64,000 bases of DNA from Cladopsammia gracilis. Its lineage: Eukaryota; Cnidaria; Anthozoa; Scleractinia; Dendrophylliidae. The first letter of the stretch is position 1, and the number at the start of each line of letters is the position of its first letter. The position numbers and the translations under genes were made by a program. Under the pieces are notes generated by a model, which saw nothing but the letters and a program-made list of their open reading frames with translations, had not been told where the DNA came from and did no database searches. The stretch spans positions 677,501 through 741,500 of the forward strand of contig JAJGOT010000241.1 of NCBI GenBank assembly GCA_022457155.1. Direction: 5' to 3'. This document shows positions 31,895-41,839 of this stretch, piece after piece.

Positions 31895-32900
31895 GTGACA
31901 AATTCCCAAGACAAAGCCTGATGATCATCAGTCAGTTAAAATATTTCACACAGTTGTTTGAAAATATAAATTTGAGTTCAAACAATCATTTCAGCTATAT
32001 TTGTTTCTGCATGGACTAAATGGTACTGTATGTTAAATTCAGAGCTTGTTTTATTCAAAATTTTGCAATAAATATTATGTAGGGGTGAGTGGCTTAGTTT
32101 TCCTAAATATATACAATAAATATACTGCTACACTGTATCCTAGAAATTTGCTCATTAAATGGTTATTTATAATTATGATTGTTTTCATGACTGAGTTTAC
32201 TCTTAAGAGGAAATTATTAGTCTCTGGTTTAGATGTGAGAGGGAATTTGTAATTGCTACACTTTTATCCTGTCTGGATATGAGAGGGAACTTGCTGGCTG
32301 TATTTCCCAGTCTGGGTGTGAGAGGGAACTTGTATGACCCTTTTATGAAACTGTTTAAAGCGAGGCTTTGCATGGTTAATCTATGGGTCATAGCTAATGT
32401 GGCTGCGGTGTGATTAAAGGCCCATTGTGTGTAATAATATTTCTTGGGTCTGACAACTAGCCGACCATCCATAAGAAATTGTTTTATGAAAAAATACCTT
32501 TCATTGTCTAAAGTTGTTAATCCATTAGTCCCAATAGTGATCAGCATGCAGTTTCTCACAATTGCATTGCGGTTAAAGGTCAAGCAAATTTAAGGAACAA
32601 TTCAACATTTTTCCCCAGTTTGTTTTACTAGTAAGGAGAATTTTTAAATAAGAGGCATAAATAGAAACATCTTTTGTCGTTATTATCACTTTTGTTAATG
32701 AATATTTTTAGGTACTTCTACAAAGCTTTCATGCCTTTTTACTTTAGTTCTGTCCACATTACACAACTAACAATGGCTGCAGACACATTAAATATCGCAT
32801 TGGTTTTTTACATGAAATTCTATTATTATACATTGGTGTCACTAGCTCGATTTTGATTGGCTATAAGCACGGAGCTAATTCTTGCTTGCTGTTTCTGTTA

Positions 32901-32982
32901 CGTCATACCTACAGACAATAGTTTTATGCGTGCAGAAGTGACGTCATACCTACAGACAATAGTTTTATGCATGCAGAAGTGC
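32901..32982. repeat. 41 bp tandem duplication
   Basis: CGTCATACCTACAGACAATA-GTTTTATGC-type unit twice in direct tandem, at 32901-32941 and 32942-32982. Confidence 0.85.
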
Positions 32983-33026
32983 GCGCTCTTGTCTTTACAA
33001 GTGCAGCTCAGGAATATGCATAATAA

Positions 33027-33176
33027 AACAATTATTGGATTCGGTTTTCGCATGATAGCGATCATTATCAAGGCCTCAGTTTGTGTTATCCGCCTCAGCC
33101 TTCGGCTTCGGCAGATAACACAAACTTTGGCCTTGATAATGATCGCTATCATGCTCAACCTCATCCAATAATTGTT
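33027..33176. mobile_element. Hairpin MITE inside the 4.2 kb element
   Basis: AACAATTATTGGAT and GCATGATAGCGATCATTATC on the left are inverted on the right, with the turn near 33105 in GCCTTCGGCTTCGG. About 150 bp. Target duplication not resolved. Confidence 0.75.
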
Positions 33177-35070
33177 AATTGTTAATCCTTATGAGATAAA
33201 TTAGCACTTCATACCGAGCAACAAAACAATAAAATTTGTTGTAAACACCAGTATTAACTCTCTAATGCAAGTACTGCTACATTGCAAAGTGAGCTAAAAG
33301 TTAACCCTTAAAGCCCTGGAATTAAAATGCATATTCTCCTCACTGTTCTTCATACATTTCTTATGGAACTAGTAAGGAGAATTTGTCTAAATGATCACTT
33401 TCTTTATTCTCATCACTTGATTGTTGTGATTCTCGTTCTTTATTCACATCACTTGATTGTTTACAAGGAATAACGTAAAGAGAAATTTCATTTCTGTCAC
33501 TCTTAGGGGTTAAAGGGAATCTTGGCTAGAAAACATTTCTTCTAGATCATTAGTACATGTCATTGTTAAACTGGTTTACGGGTTTTGAAGGTGATTACAA
33601 ACCTTTAACTCATGAATACTGGGCATTTTGTTACTGCATTTTTTGCTTTCAAATTTCCTGTGCACAGCCATGTTTGTTTTATGATGTCATTGCATTGTCG
33701 TGAGCTTTTAATACGATGGTTTAGTCAACATCATGCATAAATTATATGCTTTTAATGCATTTTTGACTGAATATTGTACGGTTCTACCATGAAATCTTCT
33801 TTTGTAAACTCCATATTGACATCTTCGACAAATTATGCATTGACATCATAAATTAACATAAAGAAAACAACGCAGCCTTCAGGAAATTTAAACTGAAAAA
33901 AGAACACTTCTCATTCAGTAACCAGTTACAGAGATACCGACTTAAAACCCCAGTTGAGTTAATTATAACCATTACACAAACTTCGAATCTAAAACTGTTT
34001 TTCAGCCAAGGTTCCCTTTAATGTAAAGTGACTGGTGCTATTTTGTAAACATGTAAAGCTGTAGTGATGTCCAAGTTTCTCGTTGTTTCATGGGGTCATC
34101 ACTGTTCAACATGAATAGTTTGGTAGAGTAAGTTAAAGGCTTCCAGCTAGAGAATTTGTATGTTGTTCCACCATGTGCACGAGCAGTGCTATTGGAGTAA
34201 TAATAATAATAATACGTGAGGAAGTCATAAGGGGAATGATAAGTCCAGTAAGGAGAATTTCAATGTTGATATTTCTATCCACTATGTGACCACATCTTGC
34301 ATCAAGGATTAAGTCAACTGTCTTTTGTTTAATATCTTCACTATATTTTTGTTACTTTGATCTAACTACAAATGTTTTGTGGCTTTCATATCTCTGGACA
34401 GTTCTTTGCTGTAATATCAACATACAGATTCTCTTCAGTTACAGTATTTCTTTTGGTATGGCCAAGTTGTTAATACCATTAGGTCTGACAGGTTGCAGAT
34501 GTGAGACCCTCAAAACAAGGAATAAACAAGTAGGATACAACAAAAACATTTTACTGCCAATAGTAAATAAAATATTCTGATAGAGGAAATTAATGATAAC
34601 ATACTCCATAATGTCAATCATGTAGTTTCTTGGTCACTTCACAGAATTCAGGAGAGAAGTCACATGGGGAGTGCTAGTATTGACTGTTTTTGCCAGGTTG
34701 TTCAGTTGACTAAAAAGTGATCTGGTTCCTATTGCTCTTGTTTAAAAGATCTAGAAAGAATTATAAAATTCTACACCGAAAACAGCTTCTTTCCTGTTTG
34801 AATAAGTAAACCCAAGATACTATTTTATAAACCTAATAACATATTTGAAATGCAGAATTATAATATAGAATAAAACAGGGATAAGTCTTGGAAAGCGTGT
34901 GGAATTATTTTTCACATTACGAGGTCAAATTCTCTTAATAAAACGAGCTCATCAGAAAATGATTGGAGTGAATTATTTAATTACAGTTTTCAGTCAATGG
35001 AAATTGTATAGTCGCAGTTTTTCGATACCGTTCTTTATAATAACAAAATAATAATAAGGAGCATACTAAC

Positions 35071-35358
35071 CGTTTCCAGTCTGAGTCTGCTTAATTGCTC
35101 CAGGACTCTCGCCGTTGCCGTTTCCTCACCGTGGCGATTCAGGAAAAGTGTCTTGCATTTCGCCAAGTCGACATCGGTGTTACGATGCATCGTACGAAAA
35201 TGTTAACTAATTCCAGCTCCCTCGGCAAAAAAATTGACCAGGCCGTCATCTTCAAAACATTTCAAGCATATTGTTTTACCACTTTCTTTCGCCTTTTGAA
35301 ACGGTCGCGCGGAAAGAGAGAAAACTTCCTGCTCTTGTCGAACTTCATGTTCCGCCAT
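35071..35358 (-). pseudogene. Candidate first exon at the right end of the 4.2 kb element, with in-frame stop
   Basis: Minus strand from ATGGCGGAACATGAAGTTCG, a 288 nt exon ending ACG|GTTAGT (same donor as the exon at the other end). The frame has one TAA at codon 52 (35203-35205). It shows CLKC before the stop and HFRTMH after it, a spacing compatible with a C2H2 or BED-like zinc finger, then NRHGEETATARVLEQL. It starts inside the right terminal repeat region and points inward, opposite to the left exon. The stop suggests a dead copy, unless the true exon ends before it. Confidence 0.4.
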
Positions 35359-36000
35359 CTTGTTTATATTTATAAAGGTGCATGACTAGCCCCAGCCTCC
35401 CTCGGAAATCGGGCGCTATTTTGAAAACATTATCTGGCAGAGGCTCCCGCTCTTTCGCTCTTCCCATCGTTCCCCGCGCTCCCATTTTCTCTTTTACTGT
35501 TCTTTACTGATAGGAGCCTCTGCGGAGGAGAGAGCTTTAAAGCGGAAACATCGCACACAGTAGGGTTTGAGATCACCGCAACACCGCAAGCTGGGATTTT
35601 ATTCACCGCAACACCGTATAAGAAATAAGCAACACCGTAACACCGCAAATCTCCAATGTCCCTCTCTTATTGATTTAAAAGAAAAAAAGAAGAAAATAGC
35701 GTGCAGATAGGCTTCTAGTCAGACCGTGGCGGGGTTGGTTGAGTGACGTTATTAAGAGCAGTGTAACGATAGCATGTTTGAACTTTGGAAGGGAAGAGCA
35801 TGATTTTAATGTAGTTTTTTCTTTAAAATTGCGTGTCTTTCGATATTTTTGTTGAAGTTGCGTGTGTTGCTATAGAGCGATTTTCTACTACAAGTTAGCA
35901 AACGATATAAAGTTTATTGTTTTAAAACGTCGCTGTCGGTGTTTTTTATTTAAGAGAACATTTGCGTGTTAAAGGGTGATGAAAAGCGTGCGCTTTTTAA

Positions 36001-36592
36001 CCCTATTCGGCCTGGGGGGGGGGGGGGGGGGGGGCACAAAGTGCCCGCGCTAACTTTCAACATTCATAACTTCCTTAATATGTATGCAAACGCCATCAAA
36101 CTTTGTGACTTTTCCTAAAATTTATCTGGCAACAATTTCGTATGACAATGTTTTGATCACGTGAATTGATGTTTCCATGGCAACAAGATTTTGACAGCCA
36201 TGTTTTTTGAAAATTGCATATTTGTACCTTTGAATGAAGAAAAACAATGTTTATTGGTGTAACTTTTATATTTTTACGTCATTTAGCGTTTATTTATTGG
36301 TTTTGATTAATTTTGGGTGAATTTGGACGGTTTTTAAGAGGTTTTGAAAAAATTCAGAAATCCAAGATGGCGGATCCAAGATGGCGGCCGCATAACTAAT
36401 TACCTAATAACTACGTCATATGACGTCATCTTTCCATTATGCGGACCGCAAAGGAGACAGTTTTGGACGTACTATGTACCCTCTAGGTTTCATTGCCATA
36501 GCCTTAATGTTCTTGAAGTTACGAAGGGGGGGCACATTCCCCCCCCCCCCCCCCAGGCTCAGAAACTCAAAAAAAGCCCAGGCCGAATAGGG
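36001..36592. mobile_element. piggyBac-like MITE with TTAA duplication and internal poly-G ends
   Basis: TTAA flanks both ends (35997-36000 and 36593-36596). The ends CCCTATTCGGCCTGGG and CCCAGGCCGAATAGGG are perfect inverse repeats. TTAA plus a CCCT start is the piggyBac signature. A ~20 base G run lies just inside the left end and a C run just inside the right. No transposase. Absent from copy A. Confidence 0.88.
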
Positions 36593-37287
36593 TTAATATT
36601 GTTTGCATAAAGAAAAACCGGTAGTTCTGTAAGATTTATTTAGCACTTGGAAATTGTAACGATATTCTATGGTGATTTGATAAATAATAAATCGGGTATT
36701 TGTGTTTAAATGAAGATGAATTGGTATTTAAAGAGATGACTGGTCGTTCCGTGTGTGTTTATTGATTTAAAATAGTTACATCTTTTCAGTTTTTAGGCGG
36801 TCTGTCTTTATTCAAGAGGTGTTAATTCGATTTCTAGAGTTGTTACTTTAGAGAGTAATATTTTGAAAACGCGTTTAGTATTCTGTATTGTGTAAGATTT
36901 GTCGAGTATAGAAAAATTGTATTTTGATTCAATAAGGTTTTGGCGAGTTTAATACAGTGGCTCTTTTGTGGTTAGTAATCCGAGATGAGACATAGGGAAC
37001 CCACGCGTTTATCAAGAATGATCATAGAATAAAGTTACAAATGGACTTACGTGATGTAGTGTTTCATTCCAAATCTGCCGTTACTTTTGTGCTGTTGAAT
37101 AACCGGTGTTGAATAATTGAAATCAGTTTCTGCCGGGATTTTTAGCAGCTACAACGGACCGATCAAATTGTGTCTGTAATTTTTTGAATGGTCTCGCATT
37201 TCACCGTCTGTTATTAAATTTTAACTTGTCAGCGCATATCACGTAACCGTTTCTCATTAATTAAATTAAGAGTTTAAATTTTAACGG

Positions 37288-37398
<111 letters not shown>

Positions 37399-37409
37399 AG
37401 ACGAATTGG

Positions 37410-37606
37410 CACTTTTGTCACTTCAATGTGGCACTTTTGCAACATTCGGTGGCACTTTTGCAACGTCATGTGGCACTTTCAGGAGTAGTGGCACTTATGT
37501 CACATGCCACATGGCACTTTCGTCACTTTATGTGGCACTTTCGTCACTTCATGTGGCACTTTCGTAACCTTGAGTGGCACTTTCGTAGCATTGTGACGCT
37601 TTGGTC
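37410..37606. repeat. GTGGCACTTTCGTCACTTCA minisatellite
   Basis: About nine ~20-24 bp units built on TGGCACTTTYGTCAC directly after the (AG)n tract. Single related units recur near 44304 and 44699 and as the inverse near 44873, next to the second (AG)n tract. They may be subterminal binding repeats. Confidence 0.8.
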
Positions 37607-37639
37607 ACTTTCATGTAAAACTGTTAAAACGATTTTACT

Positions 37640-39590
37640 TCCATTTAATTGTTGATTTATAAAGCCCAGCTATGTTTTTGCAAATCAAAGCTATTTCTTT
37701 CAAGGTAGACACTTATATATAACATAGAAACGTCAGAAACTGCTGAAAGCCAGTGGAACCACAAGCCACAGGCAAGTGCTTTCACTACCAAGTTTTGGAC
37801 GTTTCATGATGTCATTTCTATCTCTGGTGGTAAGATGGGCACTAAAAGTAATCAAATTATTGCTATGACTTGCAACTCTCCATTTTTTTAGATTCGGTTT
37901 AAATGATATTTAACAATAAACAGCTGGTCTGTGAAGATATTTACGGTACATCGAAAACAACATATTTTATAGCTCTTTATCCATTTCCGAGGTTACAAAA
38001 CTTCACTGTCTCTTCTTTGCTAATATAAAGGGAAGGGTTGGGTGGGGGGGGGGGGGGGGCAGCACAGTAACCGAATGCGTCATGTTCATGGTCGTGCTAG
38101 CGACCATAGCTCTTGACGAATGAACGCGCGATTGTAAAAATATTTGTACACTTGTACGGTGCGTTTTGGGATCCGATAATTTGCATTGCGCCATTCCGAG
38201 CTATTCCGGTTGGTTTTGTTAGTTACATATGTCTGCAACGCAGTCCGTTTAGTGAATATAAAGGAATTGACTGGTAATAGTACATTCTCTGAGGACGACC
38301 TAATTTACAAAATTCCACTTTTAAAAATCTCTGCTATAAAATTATAAATAGACTAAATCGCTTAATTTTCAAAATAACTTCTTTTTGAAATTTCGGGCTC
38401 ACCGTAGATGTATTCTTGTGTAGTGCGTTGATTACCGAGATATTGAAGTACAGAGAACTACAACACAATGAGAATTCTTTAAACAGCAACAACGGTTAAT
38501 AAAATTTAATTAAAATTTAAGATGACACTTGTGAACTGCATGAACAGTTACCAAAATCTCAATAATTCTGAAAAATGATATAACTTATTTGCTTTCAATG
38601 TTTTGTGTGAAAACTGTTTGTAACTATATAAACATAACGTTAACAAGTTGTTCATCATAATATCAATGAGAGCCTGGCTAAACCAGGAAGCGTTGTTGCG
38701 GAAAAAGGTTTTACGTTAAAGTTTTCCTAGTAGCATAGAAGAAAATAAGTATATTGTTTCGGAAGCACAATGAGCTTCCAGAAAGCAAGAATGCTTTCGA
38801 CTTGAGTCCGCAACATTTGCCTCTTGCGCGGCAAAACTGGGAAACATTTGCGCCCGCAACAGTTTTTCCCGGTTTAGTAAACCTTTACGACATGAACAGC
38901 ACTACTAACCTAGAACTCAATTCTTCTGAATGAAATAACTAACTTGCTTTTGGTTTTCGCTTTTGTTTTCGCGGAAATTTCGGGAAATATTTTCTTAATG
39001 TAAACAAGTTGTATGTCAGAATATCCGGCAATAAGAACTTGACAAAAACAGGAAATATTTCTTCTTCTAAAGTTTTAATTAGTGGTCCAGGAAGCACGAT
39101 TTGACTCCGTAACATATGCATCCACACCAAAGCTGTAAAACGTTTACGACCGCAACAGTATTTCCTAGTTTAGTCAGGCCTTTAAACAGCAACAATAACG
39201 AAAATTGAAGTTGAAAATAGAAACAGTAGCGAAAGCAAATGCTTTTGTAGTTGAGTGTGAAAGCTGTTAATGTCCAAAACTCCTTTTTAAGTAAGAACGT
39301 CTAGAGCCTAAGCTGAGCCAAGACGGTTCATTATTAGGCCAGAAAAATGCTGTTAAGAAGTTCTCATTTACATGTATCTGTTGAATTTAGTAAATAAATA
39401 CCAACATAATTAGTGGAGTTTTCGGCTCGGTTGGACCATACACTGGGTCATCAGAAAACATTAAACACCGAGAGATGCTCGTAACTATAATTATTCGGAT
39501 GGTAAATATCTTAGAACTTAGAGTATACCTTAGAACTGGGCATGTTGGTAACGTTTAACGCAGCCAATCTCAATTTCACAGGAAAATAAA
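37640..39590. other. Left interior of the 9.2 kb element, no gene seen
   Basis: AT-rich. A G run lies at 38043-38059. Two related ~180 bp blocks near 38570-38880 and 38890-39180 share GAAATAACT-type and CGCAACAGTTTTTCC-type words, a diverged tandem. No coding support. Confidence 0.4.
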
Positions 39591-39599
39591 AAAAAAGAG

Positions 39600-40300
39600 G
39601 GTATTATATTCCCTGCCTTTAACACCGCTAAGGGAGAGTCACTACATCTCTAATTTCAATTAAGAGTCAACTAGCGCTTATTTGCTTTCTGTTGCAGTTT
39701 TTCTCTCTTCTGTTTTCGTTTATACTTCAGTCGATTCACCACCTGGGCAACAGTAAAGTCGGTTACCATTTTTTTTTTACCTTTGCTGTCGTTTTCTTTT
39801 TTTTTTTTTGTTTTATATTCACTGCCTTTAACACCGCTAAGGGAGAGTCAGTACATCTTTAATTTTAATTAAGAGTCAACTAGCCCTTATTTGCTTTCTG
39901 TTCCAGTTTTTCTCTCTTATGTTTTCGTTCATACTTCAGTGGATTCACCACCTGGGCCGAGTTGATCAAAGCCTGATTAGTGCTAATCCAGGATTAACTG
40001 TCAACATATTATATGAGTTGTCATGGTAATTAACCCTGGATTAGCGCTAATCGTCTTTCGAACAACTCGGCCCTGGGCAACAGTAAAGTCGGTTACCATT
40101 TTTTTACCTTGCTGTCGTTTTCTTTTTTTTTTTTGTTTTATATTCACTGCCTTTAACACCGCTAAGGGAGAGTCAGTACATCTCTAATTTCAATTAAGAG
40201 TCAACTAGCGCTTATTTGCTTTCTGTTGCAGTTTTTCTCTCCTCTGTTTTCGTTCATACTTCAGTCGATTCACCACCTGGGCAACAGTAAAGTCGGTTAC
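39600..40300. repeat. Triplicated 3' end of the minus-strand gene
   Basis: CTTTAACACCGCTAAGGGAG, TTAAGAGTCAACTAGC, CTTATTTGCTTTCTGTT and CACCTGGGCAACAGTAAAG occur three times in direct order (about 39604-39783, 39820-40105 and 40142-40300). The last copy is the real C-terminal coding end. The other two are non-coding duplicates, the middle one broken by a MITE. Confidence 0.88.
39955..40072. mobile_element. Hairpin MITE, CTG TSD
   Basis: A 118 bp element with ends GGCCGAGTTG/CAACTCGGCC and a TTAGTGCTAATCCAGGATTA-type inverse pair inside. CTG flanks both ends (39952-39954 and 40073-40075). The other two tandem copies read CACCTGGGCAAC and act as empty sites. Confidence 0.92.
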
Positions 40301-40939
40301 CATTTCTTTACCTTGGCTGTCGTTTTGCAATCTTTTTGTTATTACAGGCTTTGAGATCGGGGCCCCATTAATCATATCTGGGAACAAACGAAGTAAAGTT
40401 TGAACATGGGTTGGACTAAATACGCCTGGCTTTGATATTCCAGTAGTTTCTGTAGGCGAAACAATGTCAGAGGAATGATCACTATGTTCACGTTCTTCGA
40501 AACAGTTAGATTCATTAAACATTCTGTCGACACGGTCAGTAACTGTTTCCTTTTCCGATGGCAGGATTGATGTCGTGTTGTTCACCTTCGCTTTATACCG
40601 CCACTGAGCCCGTACTTTGTCGTACACCTTCTTCGCATCTTCGTTGCATAGAATTGGATCCGAACGTATTTTGTCCCTTACAGAGGCGATATTTATACTT
40701 TCTGCATTGATTTCTGGACCAAACAACTACTTGATGGCATTCATCTTTTCTTCTTCTCTCTCCTCGTTACTTTTTTCGGTTTCTTTTACACTTTCTTTAC
40801 CTGTTGGGGCTAGCTCTTCCATCTGTTCTTCTACTCTCTCTTTGTTACTTTTTTCGGCTTCTTTCTCTACTTCTTTACCTGTTGGGGCTAGCTCTTCCTT
40901 CGCTTTTCGATTCCAGCCCCCACCGGCGGGACTGCTCAC
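40205..40939 (-). pseudogene. Element-encoded protein of unknown family, broken by one in-frame TAG
   Basis: One minus-strand frame runs 245 codons with a single TAG at 40727-40729. The N-terminal part has two tandem ~26-residue acidic/basic repeats starting EELAPTGKE, likely coiled coil. After the stop, a region LFGPEINAESINIASVRDKI then KKVYDKVRAQWRYKAK resembles a small helical nucleic-acid-binding domain. A second helical block at the C terminus (SPTHVQTLLRLFPDMI, then TVAQVVNRLKYERKQR) ends in basic residues. A likely splice acceptor (GTGAGCAG) lies at the start of the frame next to a C run, so upstream exons may exist. I do not recognise the family. TAG could come from one base change of a CAG or TGG codon. 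Programmed readthrough is possible but less likely. Confidence 0.6.
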
Positions 40940-41377
40940 CGCCCCCCACCCCCCCCCCCCCGGGTATTAGCATTCAGTAAAAAAGAAAAATGGCAAATGC
41001 CCCAAGAAAAAAGGAGCAGTTCAAATGCCCCAGGGCAGAATAAAAATATAAATGAATAAAAATTATTCGAATCTAGATCCATCCAAAAGTTATTTGAAGG
41101 CAACCTTTTTAACAGAGAAATGTTTTCCTACAGTTTTATTCTAGTGACTTATCCCTTTGCTTCAGCTAGTTTGTAACAAATTTCTCGTATTTGTTTGTAA
41201 ACGATGACGTCATTCAATGATAATTGACAAACACCAAAATGGTTCATCTATGATTTTTTGATGAAAAACTGAAACTTCTTGAATTTTTTTTTTTTTTGAT
41301 AGTTACGAATCGTCAACAAATGTTAACAAAATTATAATAGATATAAACTTTGTAGCGCCAATCTTATGAAATGAAGG

Positions 41378-41415
41378 TTCAGACGTTTCGGGTCTTCTGT
41401 CCCTTCCTCAGTGAA
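41378..41415 (-). ncRNA. Hammerhead-ribozyme-like motif (GUC site)
   Basis: Minus strand: TTCA (stem I), CTGAGGA (core; position 7 is free to vary), GGG...CCC (short stem II), GAAA, CGTC giving an ACGT palindromic stem III with C at the cleavage site, TGAA (stem I). GUC is the standard cleavage triplet. Stem II is only three pairs with an eight-base loop. Confidence 0.5.
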
Positions 41416-41655
41416 TAGCGGTTAACTGAAAACGCGCGACAGCTATTTAAATGTTCCAAATGTCGCCATGTCGCAACATTGTAGCGCGCGCGGATGAAGT
41501 CTAAATAAAACTGAAGTCAATGTTCATGCCGCGTGGTCGAAGGGTTTGGAATTTGAAAATTAGTCGACCCTCCGCGCTGCGTCTCTCCATAGTACTTTTG
41601 AAACCTGTTCTAACCACGGACACCATCATGTCAAATGCTGTTTGGCTAACTTTAA

Positions 41656-41826
41656 AGGCCCGGGTACACGGTGCAGGTTTTCTTGAAACGTTGGGCGCAA
41701 CGGTTGCAGAAGTAGAATCGAGTTCTACTTTTGCGACGTTGCGCAGGAAATTGCATCATGTGACACCCCAAAAAAATCTTGTTGTGTGCAAGGCTACAAG
41801 AAAATTTGCACCGTGCGTCCGGGCCT
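41656..41826. mobile_element. MITE with AGGCCCGGGTACACGG ends, TAA TSD
   Basis: The left AGGCCCGGGTACACGGTGCA and right TGCACCGTGCGTCCGGGCCT are inverse repeats, with CAAGAAAA/TTTTCTTG inside. TAA lies at 41653-41655 and 41827-41829. Fits a Harbinger-like MITE, about 171 bp. Confidence 0.8.
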
Positions 41827-41839
41827 TAAGAGTGTTTTA

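Larger units (their letters stand above)
31900..35070. other. Body of the 4.2 kb element, no further gene recognised
   Basis: AT-rich, with no frame over 126 codons and no transposase signature visible by eye on either strand. If autonomous, the coding part would have to be in short exons. A (TAA)n run lies at 34198-34214. Confidence 0.4.
31326..35536. mobile_element. 4.2 kb DNA transposon at a TTAA / CTTTAAAG site
   Basis: Copy A reads ...GCAGACTTTAAAGCGG without interruption. Here CTTTAAAG flanks an insert whose ends are inverted: CTCTCTCCTCCGCAGAGGC on the left and its complement on the right. Extended arms share GCGCGGGGAAC and CCTCTGCCAGATAATGT, so the TIRs reach about 110-145 bp. Because CTTTAAAG is a palindrome, the duplication may be TTAA (ends AGCC/AGCT) or the full 8 bp. 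A candidate exon points inward from each end. The interior also has a hairpin MITE and a 41 bp tandem. Superfamily unresolved. Confidence 0.85.
28779..36990. repeat. Duplicon copy B (8.2 kb with nested insertions)
   Basis: Direct repeat of copy A at 7673-10982, about 21 kb downstream. Relative to A it has gained a 388 bp palindrome inside the (TA)n tract, a 4.2 kb element at 31326-35536 and a TTAA-flanked MITE at 36001-36592. It lacks the MITE at 10212 of copy A. Unbroken parts are nearly identical. Homology stops exactly where the 9.2 kb element at 36991 begins. Confidence 0.9.

Noticed and set aside
39400..39460. Possible extra hammerhead on the minus strand (CTGATGACCCAGTG ... GCCGAAAACTCC)
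   Set aside because: Core words are present, but stem II pairing is poor and stem I cannot be aligned with confidence.
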